Shown here: positions 34,126 through 43,431 of the stretch, piece after piece
Position numbering within the stretch: the first letter of the stretch is position 1
Layout: every line of letters starts with the position of its first letter
Assembly: GCA_027627225.1 (NCBI GenBank)
Contig: JAPFQT010000040.1
Span: 1,340,501 to 1,404,500, forward strand
Reading direction: 5' to 3'
Origin: Congeria kusceri
Lineage: Eukaryota > Mollusca > Bivalvia > Myida > Dreissenidae
Length of the DNA stretch: 64,000 bases
Position numbers and translations under genes: made by a program
The notes under the pieces: model-generated
The model's database searches: none
What the model was told of the DNA's origin: nothing
What the model saw: only the letters and a program-made list of their open reading frames with translations

Positions 34126-34369
34126 GGGTCCAGTTGCTCAAAACTTTAACGGCCAATTTAGCTCAGAGCCGTTAACTTTTGGATGAAGTTATTTATGTAA
34201 ATTAATTGTAACAATTGTAAACTCTGTGTTTATTCTAAATAAATTGGTATGCTCAAATAATTTTCAAATGTTTCATAAGGAAGTTGCTTGTAATACTGAT
34301 TTAATTTACAACTTAAAGTTAACAGGCTGTTAGCTTAATCGGCCGGTACAGTTTTGAGCAACTGTGCCC
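34126..34369. mobile_element. 244-bp MITE, empty in the paralogue
   Basis: Ends are inverted: GGGTCCAGTTGCTCAAAACT on the left, and reverse-complemented on the right GGGCACAGTTGCTCAAAACT, both continuing to CGGCC. At the paralogous site (about 60831-60847) the flanks are joined as TCTGGTCTGGTTGCC with no element. Non-coding. Confidence 0.85.
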
Positions 34370-34711
34370 TGGTTGCCAGAAACTAAAATAGTTTCTCTTC
34401 CCACTACAGAACCGAAAGAAATCGCCGCCAGTATACATGTTTTTGTTTGTTGTTCATGAAATGTAGCCTAGGAAGACTCCGATATTGTCAGCGAAACTAA
34501 AGGTGTTTGCTGACACAATTTTCATATTTCAAATGCGAGCATGGCGACTCGACTCTTTCTGAGAAACACACACTTTATAATTATCTTGTATACGAGAGAC
34601 TGAAGAAAGTTATGTTGTTGTTTTTTTTAAATTTATAAACAAAGTTAAAAATAAACTTAAAGAGTTACTTACCTATCAGGAATTAAAATTGTCCAACTTT
34701 TATATGTCAAC

Positions 34712-35225
34712 ATTCGTGACGATTACAATAGGGGAACGATCTTTATTCCGGAGAGTTACTTAGTGTACGATCTTTATTCGTCAGGATTACTGAGTGTACG
34801 ATCTTTATTCGTGAGAATTACTGAGTGTACGATCTTCTTTAGTGATATTTACTTAATGTACGAAATTAATTAGTTGTTATTACGTAATGTACGATCTTTA
34901 TTAGTGGCAATTACTTTATGTACAATCTTTATTATTGATTATTATTTAGTGTACGACCTTAATTAGTTATAATGACTAAGTGTTCGATCTTTGTTCGTGA
35001 CGATTACTTGGTGAACGGTCTTTATTAGTGATAATTACTTAGTGTTCTATTAAATTCTTGAGGGTTACTGAAATAACTATCTTTATTCGTGTTGATTACG
35101 ATAGTTTTTCGTGTTAATTAATTAGTGTACGATTTTTATTCGCGTTAATTACTTAGTGTACGATGTGCATTCGTGTTGATTACTTCGAGTACGATCTTTA
35201 CGCTAATGATTGCTGTATGTTCTAC
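34712..35225 (+). repeat. 31-bp satellite array
   Basis: About 16 units with core GTGTACGATCTTTATTCGTG and spacer words GATTACTTA, period close to 31 bp with small indels. It is paralogous to 61255-62215, which is almost twice as long, showing expansion or contraction after duplication. Confidence 0.9.
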
Positions 35226-35319
35226 CAAATCTACGGATGTGTTTGGTATAACAATCGTTAAGACATTCCATATTTAACAAAAATACAATATCGCATTTAT
35301 GTCTTTTGATAATTAATTT

Positions 35320-35756
35320 TAATTTTTAGATCCAATTTTCGATGAAAAGGCAATCTATTCTACTCTCCCCGGCGTCGGTATCGGTGTCGGCGTCGTCGTC
35401 CGCCTAGGTTAACGATTTTCGATAAGCTAGTTTCTCAGGAATGGCTTGAGGGATTACTTAATCAAACTTTAATCATTTATTATTAAAATGAACCCACAGG
35501 CCGAGTTTCGTAACTCTGGTTAAAATGTGTCATAATTATCGGTATTTTTGTAGAAACTTACTTGGGTAACTTATTAAACTTATTTGGGTAGGTTAAATTT
35601 TTTCGGTAAGCTTGTATCTCTTGATTGGCTTGAGGGATTTTATTCAAACTAGAAACATGTTTGGCCGTTACTTTCCAAACAGTTTGTTTTAGAAAAATGC
35701 TAGTTACTCTGACAAGTACAAGACAAGTCGAGCGTGCTGTCTTCCGACAGCTCTTG
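35320..35756 (+). mobile_element. AGCTCGACT (D) family element
   Basis: Starts near ATCCAATTTTCGATGAAAAG (a mutated AGCTCGAATTTTCGAAG), followed by CCCCGGCGTCGG and TTTCTCAGGAATGGCTTGAG, ending CTTCCGACAGCTCTTGTTT. Paralogous to 62330-62694. The frame 35558-35896 on the minus strand is not coding. Confidence 0.75.
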
Positions 35757-35879
35757 TTTGGATTGGACAGCATTGATTGTAACCGGTGACAAAAATAACT
35801 AGATACCGTTTTAAATAACCACATGTAGAATTGGTTGCTGGTGAAAATGTTACTGCTATAACATATATGTTGGCATCCA

Positions 35880-36517
35880 GGGCCCGTATTCGCCAATCTA
35901 TTCTTAGACTTAAGAGGTAATAATAAAGAATATTCTTGAAACTGTTCTGTTCAAAGAAAACTGTTTACTTGAATCTGTCTTGGTACTCAGCAACTCAAAT
36001 TACAGAGTTCTTTATTTAGAACGATTTGTAAAAGTGTGTATGTACGATCATTCATATCAATTATTTAAGAATACTAATAAACAGATGAAAGATACAATAT
36101 AACTTGAAAGCAGACATATAAACATGAACGTGACGAATACACTATCGAATGAGTCAACAAATACGATTTTCGACTTTTGCATCGTTTATTAGTGTTGTGT
36201 AACCTAAAATAACTGTCGAGTCAACGTGTATACATGTATTGGAGTTTCTGGCTGTACAGCCTAAAACTAGTTTCTGATTAAAAAGTAGTTGACTATGCGT
36301 TTTTCAACAATAGTTCATATTAACTTTTCTTTCATTTTAAATCGAAGTATATGGAAATTAATTATTAGTTGTTTAATTTATTCAAATTTATCTGTTGTAA
36401 AATCGAACATATACTCTTTAATGACAATTGGAACCCAGCATATTTGCGAACGCAGAAGTATTTTTATTGAGTCTGAGTCTATTCGTTATTCTTAAGTCTA
36501 AGAACAGGTTGGTGAAT
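35880..36517. mobile_element. GGGCCCGTATTC MITE, long form
   Basis: Left end GGGCCCGTATTCGCCAATC then TATTCTTAGACTT; right end TTCTTAAGTCTAAGAACAG then GTTGGTGAATA. The last 80 bp match the 12238 copy (ACCCAGCATATTTGCGAACG). Paralogous to 62858-63395. No transposase is recognised in the 640 bp. Confidence 0.7.
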
Positions 36518-36619
36518 AAGTTCTTATATGTCAGGTTTATGATTATTTCTAGAAATCTTAATTTGAAAACAACATACCTACAATCAAGCATGAATGTCAA
36601 AAATAGTGTTTTATAGTGA

Positions 36620-36819
36620 GGCCAAAAAAAATTGTGTTTTTCGGTCAACGGTTTCACAAAAGTTAGGTAGGGTCGGGTTTAAGTTTGTTTTTACTTTTTT
36701 AAAGACACATTATAAACGGAAATACGGATTTTACGAAAAACAATCTTCAATAAAAACTTTAGGGTCGGTAGGTTTTCGTTAGGTGAATAGTGTTGCCCGA
36801 AACACAGAAAAAAATGGCC
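36620..36819. mobile_element. 200-bp MITE with TGA target duplication
   Basis: Begins GGCCAAAAAAAATTGTGTTT and ends, reverse-complemented, GGCCATTTTTTTCTGTGTTT. It is flanked by TGA on both sides (36617-36619 and 36820-36822). The paralogous locus near 63488-63500 reads TTTTAGTGATTTCGG with a single TGA and no element. A 3-bp duplication with GGCC ends fits PIF/Harbinger-type MITEs by general knowledge; the superfamily is inferred. Confidence 0.85.
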
Positions 36820-36976
36820 TGATTTCGGAAGAGAAAGGGCAATTACTATACTTGTAAACGTCGGAATCAGAAGTCGTGGGTTTGTTACTGATTATTTTTG
36901 TAATGCATTCAAGTGCATTTTGTCGCAGTGCTTGAACGTTTGAACAAATAGAAAGCATAGATAATATTGTTCTTGT

Positions 36977-37273
36977 TATTAGCTCGACTATTCACAGAAT
37001 AGTTCGAGCTATACTATTCACATTATGAAGGATCATTATGTGAGATCACTGACCAGGACCCATAACTCTGACCTGCAATTAAGCAGAATTATGCCACTTT
37101 TTGAACTTAAAAATTCAGGTTAAAGTTTGCGTGCAACAACTTCATATCTCTATAACTCGAGAAAGGATCGAGCTATTGTAATGAAACTTCATTCATAGAT
37201 ACCTTATAGCAAGGCCTCATTTGGGATTGCATATGGGATGGCTGGGATCAAGGTCAAGGTCACTGTTACTAAA
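36977..37273 (+). mobile_element. AGCTCGACTATTC (E) family element, interrupted
   Basis: Starts TTAGCTCGACTATTCACAG followed by ATAGTTCGAGCTATAC, then CCATAACTCTGACCTGCAATT, AGCAGAATTATGCC and GGTTAAAGTTTGCGTGC. Its 3' part is lost where the large foldback element begins. Related to 39484 and 63571. Confidence 0.7.
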
Positions 37274-37761
37274 AATAGTGTAAATCTCGACGTCCAATGA
37301 CTTTCATAACAGAACGTGACTCTTGATCGATTTTTCACAGTTTATCACTAGCTAATGCTATAAACTCCACGTACGTTTGTCAGTGACAAGTTCCTCCTTC
37401 GAAATATGACGGTCTTTAGTCACAGGTGAACGTTAAACTTAGGAAAGCGGTGAATCTATATCTTGTTTCTGATTGGCTGTTTTGATTTTCAACCAATGAG
37501 ATGACTTCGATCCGTAACACCGCTTCCGTCTTAAAATGGTGGTCGTCATGTTGTAAAGTAGATAAACAGCGTTTTTTCTTCTGATTTTCCGACGATTAAC
37601 GTTCAGCTGTGACTAAAGACCGTAGTATTTCGAAGGAAGGCTTTGTCAATGACAAACGTATGTGGAGTTTATAGCATAAGTTTGTGTTAAATTGTGAAAA
37701 ATCGACCAAGAATCGCCTTCTGTAATAACAGTCATTTGGACGTCGAGATTTACACATTTCG
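37274..37761. mobile_element. foldback element with arms of about 165 bp
   Basis: Left arm 37274-37442 and right arm about 37596-37761 are inverted copies. Matched words include GTGTAAATCTCGACGTCC, GATCGATTTTTCACA, GCTATAAACTCCACGTACG and GTCTTTAGTCAC. The spacer of about 150 bp contains ATTGGCTG and CAACCAATGAG, themselves inverted CCAAT-type words. No coding capacity. Arms this long suggest a foldback or MITE element. Confidence 0.9.
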
Positions 37762-38236
37762 ATTTTGGGGTCGTTTTGGTGAAACTTTTAGCTATTTTGG
37801 ATATACGTGGTGGATTTTCATCAAATAAATGGTGTTTAATCATAGATTGGTGCTATCTGCGGACAACCACAACGATAGATTTGTGCATTGGTTGATTTTT
37901 CATGCAGTTACAGTTTATTGTTTAATGCACCTGTTACATCATCGTTGGATACCTTTTCTTTTATTATAGATACAAGGACAAAAAAATTGTGTCAAGTACC
38001 TGTGTGCGCGCATAATGACACAATCACTTGTTTTACGTCATTCAGTTGAGTTGTAAGTTTACACACTTGGAATTTAAAAAGAGCAATCAGAATACAATAT
38101 TTAGTGTTTCTGTGTTATGGATGGATTATGATAATAAGATTTATATCAAAAAGTGTATCCGTGGAATATATGGCTCGAATGGAACCGGTGAGATTAATCC
38201 CATTTCAATTTTCTATAAGTCGAGTGTTTTCCGATA

Positions 38237-38504
38237 CCTGGGCTGGCATTCACAAAGCTCCTAAGGGAAATCTTAACTTAAGTTGTACTTAAGTGAAAAC
38301 TTTAGATCAAATTTTCATTGTGAAATCCAAAGATTTCTGTGCAAAGAAGGCTGTAATACTAAACATGTAAGCAATATTTACATGTTAACAATATTTTAAT
38401 GTTAAAAGACCTATACATGAAACAGCCAGGGACTTAAGGATTTGTATGAATTTAAGGAATTTACTGAAGTTTTACCTAAGGGGCTTTGTGAATACGGGCC
38501 CAGG
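38237..38504. mobile_element. CCTGGGCYSGYATTCACAAAG MITE
   Basis: Left end CCTGGGCTGGCATTCACAAAG then CTCCTAAGG; the right end reverse-complemented is CCTGGGCCCGTATTCACAAAG then CCCCTTAGG. About 26 of 30 bases agree. Length 268 bp, non-coding. Left-end relatives occur at 40828 and 51893. Confidence 0.85.
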
Positions 38505-39343
38505 CTGGATAGTTGTGAGTGGATAACAGAGTTGTTGCCAACACAAGGATTTGGATCTAGTAATTTGGATGCAGTCTTCGATTAGTTTACTTTTGAAAGG
38601 AAATTTACATAAAGGGCTATTTCTTTGATAAATAAACCGTTTCTTTGTTGATTGATCAAAGAAAGTCTATCCACGAAGAATTACCCGCTTACACCAACTG
38701 TTTTAAAAGGAATAGAATGATGATGTTGTTTGCACCTTTATCGATTGTGCCATGTTCGGATTAACGACTCATTATGGAAGCTAGAACCTCTGTAAAACTA
38801 GTCAGCACGACGTTTTTTTTATCAATGAAAAACTCGGGTGAGTAGAGGTGAATTTCATTTTAAATTTTATGCTGTGTCATTCTGGAAAAATTGAGTCACA
38901 CGAGTTGTGTGTATGTTCTGAAAGGTAATAGCAATGCTGTAATAAACATCTCGGCGAAGATAAATCCTGCATACATTTTTGGAAAGTTAAAATTGCAAGC
39001 CATTTTGGTCTTTTGTTGTTGAAGAGTTTGGTCGAAATACGGAATTGCATTTGAATAAAACCTTCTTTTATCTACTGTAGTCTGTAGTGTGTAGCATTTG
39101 GCATATTGATCAAAATTGAACCGAAGCATATGGCGATATTTTATCTTGTTACACTGCGTTTTGCATTGAATTGTTTAGGACTATTTTGAGTGGCGGAAAC
39201 ATCATGAATAATACCATATTACAACGCAAGGTTAGATTCAGTAAATTTAATGCGTTTTTGAGTATTGTTTCAAATAATTAAACGTTAATATTGTGTTTGT
39301 TAAACATAGAATAAATGAATAAAAATATTGTAGGATAAATAGA
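38505..39343. other. unannotated sequence
   Basis: No gene or recognisable repeat on either strand. Confidence 0.4.
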
Positions 39344-39483
39344 ATATTAGGTTAGTGTCTTTGTGTACTTGAATTTATCCGACTCGTCTCCGAAAGGCTT
39401 ACACGGCTCGGCAAGCCTCGCCGTGTAAACCTTTCTTTAACTCGTCGGATAAATTCAAGTACACAAAGACACTAACCTAATAT
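39344..39483. repeat. 140-bp near-perfect palindrome
   Basis: Left arm 39344-39407 (ATATTAGGTTAGTGTCTTTG onward) and right arm 39420-39483 are inverted copies with few mismatches, separated by only 12 bases (39408-39419). The centre is GC-rich (ACACGGCTCGGCAAGCCTCG), while the arms are AT-rich. It abuts the E-family repeats at 39484. Non-coding. Confidence 0.95.
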
Positions 39484-40015
39484 CCTCTATATCTCTGTAA
39501 CTACTACAGACATTCAATTAAAACGTCACAGATGTCTTTGGGGTGATTATGTAAGGTCACTGACCAAGGCCCATTACTATGACCTGCAATTTTTCAGAAT
39601 TATGTCCCTTTTTGTACTTCGAAATTTCAGGTTGCGGTTTGCGTGAAAAAGGGCATATCTCTGTAACTACTACAGATTTTCAATTGCAACTTCACACATG
39701 TCTTCAAGGTCATTATGTGAGGTCACTGACCAAGGCCCATAACTCTGACCTGCAATTGAGCAGAATTATGCCCCTTATTGTACTTAGAAATTTAGGTTAA
39801 AGTTTGCGTGCAAAAACTTTGTATCTCTATATCTACTACAGATATTCAATGGAAACTTCAAACATGTCATCAGGGTCATTATATAAGGTTACTGGCCAAG
39901 GACCATAACTGTGACCAGTATTTAAGCAGAATTATGCCCCCCGTGTTTGCTAAAAAGGCCCATTACTGTGAAAAGCGGTTTGAATAGTGGAGAGAGACAG
40001 CTCTTGTATAAAATG
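39484..40015 (+). mobile_element. E-family element, internal sub-repeats and 3' end
   Basis: Three tandem units of about 165 bp (ATCTCTGTAACTACTACAGA near 39491 and 39657, then ATCTCTATATCTACTACAG near 39822), each with AAGGTCACTGACCAAGG and TGACCTGCAATT. It ends AGAGAGACAGCTCTTGTATA. The 5' start AGCTCGACT is missing; its place is taken by the palindrome. Confidence 0.8.
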
Positions 40016-40827
40016 CAAGTTTGTTTTTATACAAGAGTAGAATACGTTACAGTGCCAGCAATAAACTAGATAAAGAACAGATTCGGAGAAAAATTGTAAT
40101 ACTGTTCATATTTTTTTGCATTTATTAATGCGGTGAAGTATTGGTATTGTGTAACAATTAACTTCCAAGTATGCTGATGCCTGTTCTAACTGTACGCGGC
40201 TCGCATGTTTAAATGTTCTGGATGTTTGAAGCAAGTGGTAATTTTGTAGACAGTTTAGACATGTACTGTAACGTATTTCATAAATGGTACGAAAACGTAT
40301 ACAAGTATGCAGACTTACTAAATTTTATTAATCTTAAAGAAATAGGAGCACTATTTTTGTGATGTACTATTACGTTGCAATTAATAGTTATAGTTTCTCG
40401 GACTATTACAACTATTGGTTGAGACCAACAATATGGTTTAAAGGCTTTCTGTAGTGATGTCTGGGGTTTATTGTGCTGTTTGAAACATATTTTAGCAACA
40501 TACTTGTTATTTAATTATTGCAATTTACAGGTTATACACACAACCCGATCAATAATCAAACGTGACAACGACGTCTGCGACGTCATAATTGAAACAGCGC
40601 CGTGTTGTGATGGTGGTTTAGTACCTTTTATGTAAATGTTGCTGTTATACTCGAAAAACGGGTAACAGAAGGTTCAATGTATTTAGAAGGCATTAACATT
40701 TAGTGTCTGTCATAGCGTTTCAAACGTAATTTCTCATTAAGTTAAGATTGACTTAAGAATCTTTATGAATATGGGCCCAGGTTGGGCCCACGTGTCTTTT
40801 GTAACCATAATATTTTTATCAAGGGAT
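40016..40827. other. unannotated sequence with a duplication anchor
   Basis: 40165-40260 (GATGCCTGTTCTAACTGTA, GGCTCGCATGTTTAAATG) matches 22125-22165 joined to 22500-22560, which in that copy is split by a SINE. Near 40736 a MITE end (AAGTTAAGATTGACTTAAG, ATATGGGCCCAGG) is present. No gene. Confidence 0.5.
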
Positions 40828-41098
40828 TACCAGGGCTGGTATTTACAACGAATCTAAGGCCAACATTAAAAAAAAAAAACAATCTTAAAATTCTGAACTT
40901 TTATTTATCGATTTTCTGACACAGAAATGTATTATTTCAATATTTGGACCTATACGTGCAACATTAGTCCAAGTTTATCAATTTTCTGTATTTGTGAGGA
41001 ATATGTTCTTAAAAATAGAATTTCAAACGCAAATTCTGATTTGGACTAATTTTCCCTAACTTAAGAATGACTTACGAATCTTTATAAATTTGGGCCCA
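40828..41098. mobile_element. CCAGGGCTGGTATT MITE
   Basis: Left end CCAGGGCTGGTATTTACAACG then AATCTAAGGC; right end CTTAAGAATGACTTACG, AATCTTTATAAATTTGGGCCC is a diverged inverse. An internal AGTCCAA/TTGGACT pair (about 40967 and 41040) gives further inverted structure. Non-coding. Confidence 0.6.
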
Positions 41099-41172
41099 CG
41101 TGTCTGTTGTAAATATATTTTTAGCAAAAGTCGACCTGACGCCAAAATAAGCTTTCCTGTATGTCACCCGAA

Positions 41173-41256
41173 TTTCATGATTTCCTCGTGCTTTGCTTCA
41201 TCGATCGAGCACGCAACTTTTAACTGACTGTACACTGTGCACGAGGATGTCGTGAA
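41173..41256. repeat. TTTCATGATTTCCTCGTGC foldback
   Basis: Left TTTCATGATTTCCTCGTGC (41173-41191) and right GCACGAGGATGTCGTGAAG (from 41239) are inverted with about 15 of 19 matches. Relatives are at 14625 and near 19155. Confidence 0.55.
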
Positions 41257-41319
41257 GTTGCAGGACAGTCTCTAATACACGGAATGAACGTTTATTAGTT
41301 CAACAATTCAGTATTATCA

Positions 41320-41342
41320 TAATAATAATAATAATAATAATT
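41320..41342. repeat. (AAT)n microsatellite
   Basis: Short AAT run immediately before the TGTGTCGCCTG element. Confidence 0.9.
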
Positions 41343-41349
41343 TTAATTT

Positions 41350-41852
41350 TTGTGTCGCCTGAAAAAGCGACATATAGGTGTTACTTTTGCAGGCGGAGGC
41401 GTCGGCGGCGGTGTCGGAGGCGGCGTCCCCTTTCGCTTGTCTGGAGCATAACTCTTAGACTATTAGAGCTATCAACATGAAACTTCATAGGTAGATCGAC
41501 CTCATTGAGGGAAAGTGCAGTGCCCAAGAAAAGTTACTCTGCATCGCATAAGACTATTAAATCTATCAACTTGAAACTTCATAGGTAGATAGATCTCATT
41601 GAGAGAAGTGCAGTGCACAGGAACCGTTACTCTGCACCTCATACTTTCGGAGTTATTGCCCTTTGTAAAGTTTCATACTTATTTTTGTGTCACATTTTTG
41701 GTTTTAATTAGTATTTTCTTTGCAATTAGCCAGAGTGCAATGCTTTTAAAGATTTCAATGAATCTGTTTAAGAAATTGAGCATTAACCTAAAGTGCTTCT
41801 TCATTTGGATTCACGTAAGCTATCTGGCGTCAGGCGACACATCCGACTCGCG
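41350..41852 (+). mobile_element. TGTGTCGCCTG inverted-repeat element
   Basis: Starts TTGTGTCGCCTGAAAAAGCG and ends GGCGTCAGGCGACACA, so TGTGTCGCCTG and CAGGCGACACA form its ends. After a GGCGGAGGCGTCGGCGGCGG run there are two tandem copies of a roughly 106-bp unit (CATGAAACTTCATAGGTAG; CTTGAAACTTCATAGGTAG). Non-coding. Partial relative at 20150. Confidence 0.75.
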
Positions 41853-42107
41853 GAGTTCAAGTTATTCATTACCAATCCGTTATTATTGTACAGATCATGA
41901 TACATAATTCTCTTATTTTATCAACATAATTTTGTTATGATGTGGTAAAACATTCATGAATATAGTCTACCTTGTATAAAGGGAATCTGTGGCTCTAGTC
42001 CTGAAACATTGTACGTTTACTTTAAAATAATTAGTTCCTATTTTTGAAAGCTATTATTTTATATACATAATTTAAATATATGAATTCCTTTACAGTTGAG
42101 TAAGCAA

Positions 42108-42440
42108 TATTTTAACATGATACTCCCTACCTTTTCTAAAGACAAACAACAAAATTATCGTTGTTAAACTACCCAATAAACAATGCAAAAAATCATCCCG
42201 ATTCTGAGCGGAGCATAGTAAAAAGTAGGTCCAATTACATTTGGAAAAAGATATGTCAAATCATGATAGAATCGAAATAATATTCGTATTATCGTTGTTT
42301 GTCGGCCAATAAACAACTCTTTGTCGTTTTGATGCGTGGCTAACTCCCTCGTGGTTTTTATTCCTGCGCATCAGAACTCCAAATTGTTGTGGGTTTTTTT
42401 GGCAAAAAAACAACGGTAAATGGATATTAATTTCTTAAAT
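42108..42440 (+). mobile_element. family A, copy 9
   Basis: TTTTAACATGATACTCCC to AAAAAACAACGGTAAATGG. Both modules are present. Its 3' flank to about 42560 matches the flank of copy 7 at 23722-23830, placing it in the duplicated block. Confidence 0.85.
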
Positions 42441-42560
42441 TCTTAATAAGTTGAAAATTAATAAACACTAAGGCCACTGTGATTTAAACATAGAATTACG
42501 AAAAATGGTGATATAAAGATAAGATTCTACTTAAGATGTTTCTAAAATATGGCCCCAGAT

Positions 42561-43194
42561 GTAATAACTGTCCGAAATCGCGTCTGTCTCTTTCTATGAG
42601 AAAATGTGCATCCTGCAATCTTTTGCTTAAAGAAAGAGCAATGAGGTGATAATACACATTGTTTTTCTTGTTCGTCTTACTAAATTGTGGTCGTTATGGC
42701 AACAAAAGAAATACTGCACAACAACAAGAAATACGCTACCATAGGCGATTTAGAGGGGGGCGGAAGCAGGCGTACGTCCACTCTAAAATTTTCCAACATT
42801 CGATTTTTTTAAACCTGACAATACCTTACGCATATGCATTAATTTGCCAATGATGTATTATTCAGTCAATTTATTGTAATTAAACTAATTATCAAACCCG
42901 TTCTGTGGTATTTTCGTTTAATTGCTGTTTTTGCTGATATTGCATCATTCAGGTGTTATCGTTATACACTAACATGTTCGAGAGACCAACAGTACTTTGC
43001 TTGCAGTTACTAAATATTTGTGCACTAAATATTTTTGCCCACGCTAATTCAAAATCCTGTATCCGAGCTTGGAGACCTTTTTCTCCTGATCTGATTTTTG
43101 ATTGGATAAAACACTTATGAAGAAAGTTAACATTGTAAAAAACAAAATTTGATGTCATTATTGACTGTCAGGTTTAGTTTAAACTTGCAGTTAT
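42561..43194. other. unannotated sequence
   Basis: 42640-42735 (GAGCAATGAGGTGATAATAC, CAACAACAAGAAATACGCTA) resembles 19830-19940. Otherwise no gene or repeat recognised. Confidence 0.4.
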
Positions 43195-43365
43195 ATTTTA
43201 AAGATCCGGTGTCGAAAGCCAAATGCTTATCAAGACCCTTTCAAGTCCGTTATCTGGGTAAAACCACTACACCGATGACTTTTAATTAAGATCATTCGCA
43301 AGCTCCCGGAGTAGGAATCAAACTCACGATCTTCCGATCGAAAGGAGGATATCACATATTAAATT
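43195..43365 (-). mobile_element. tRNA-derived SINE, damaged
   Basis: Same family as 22195 and 52730: body words GCTTATCAAGACCCTTTC and AAGTCCGTTATCTGGGTA, then AGTAGGAATCAAACTCACG (B-box region on the minus strand) and CGATCTTCCGATCG. The A-box end is cut off near 43362. Confidence 0.7.
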
Positions 43366-43431
43366 ACATTGCTACAACATGATGCTGTTGGAACAAAAGT
43401 GTTGGTAATTGTACACATAGAATTATCATGC

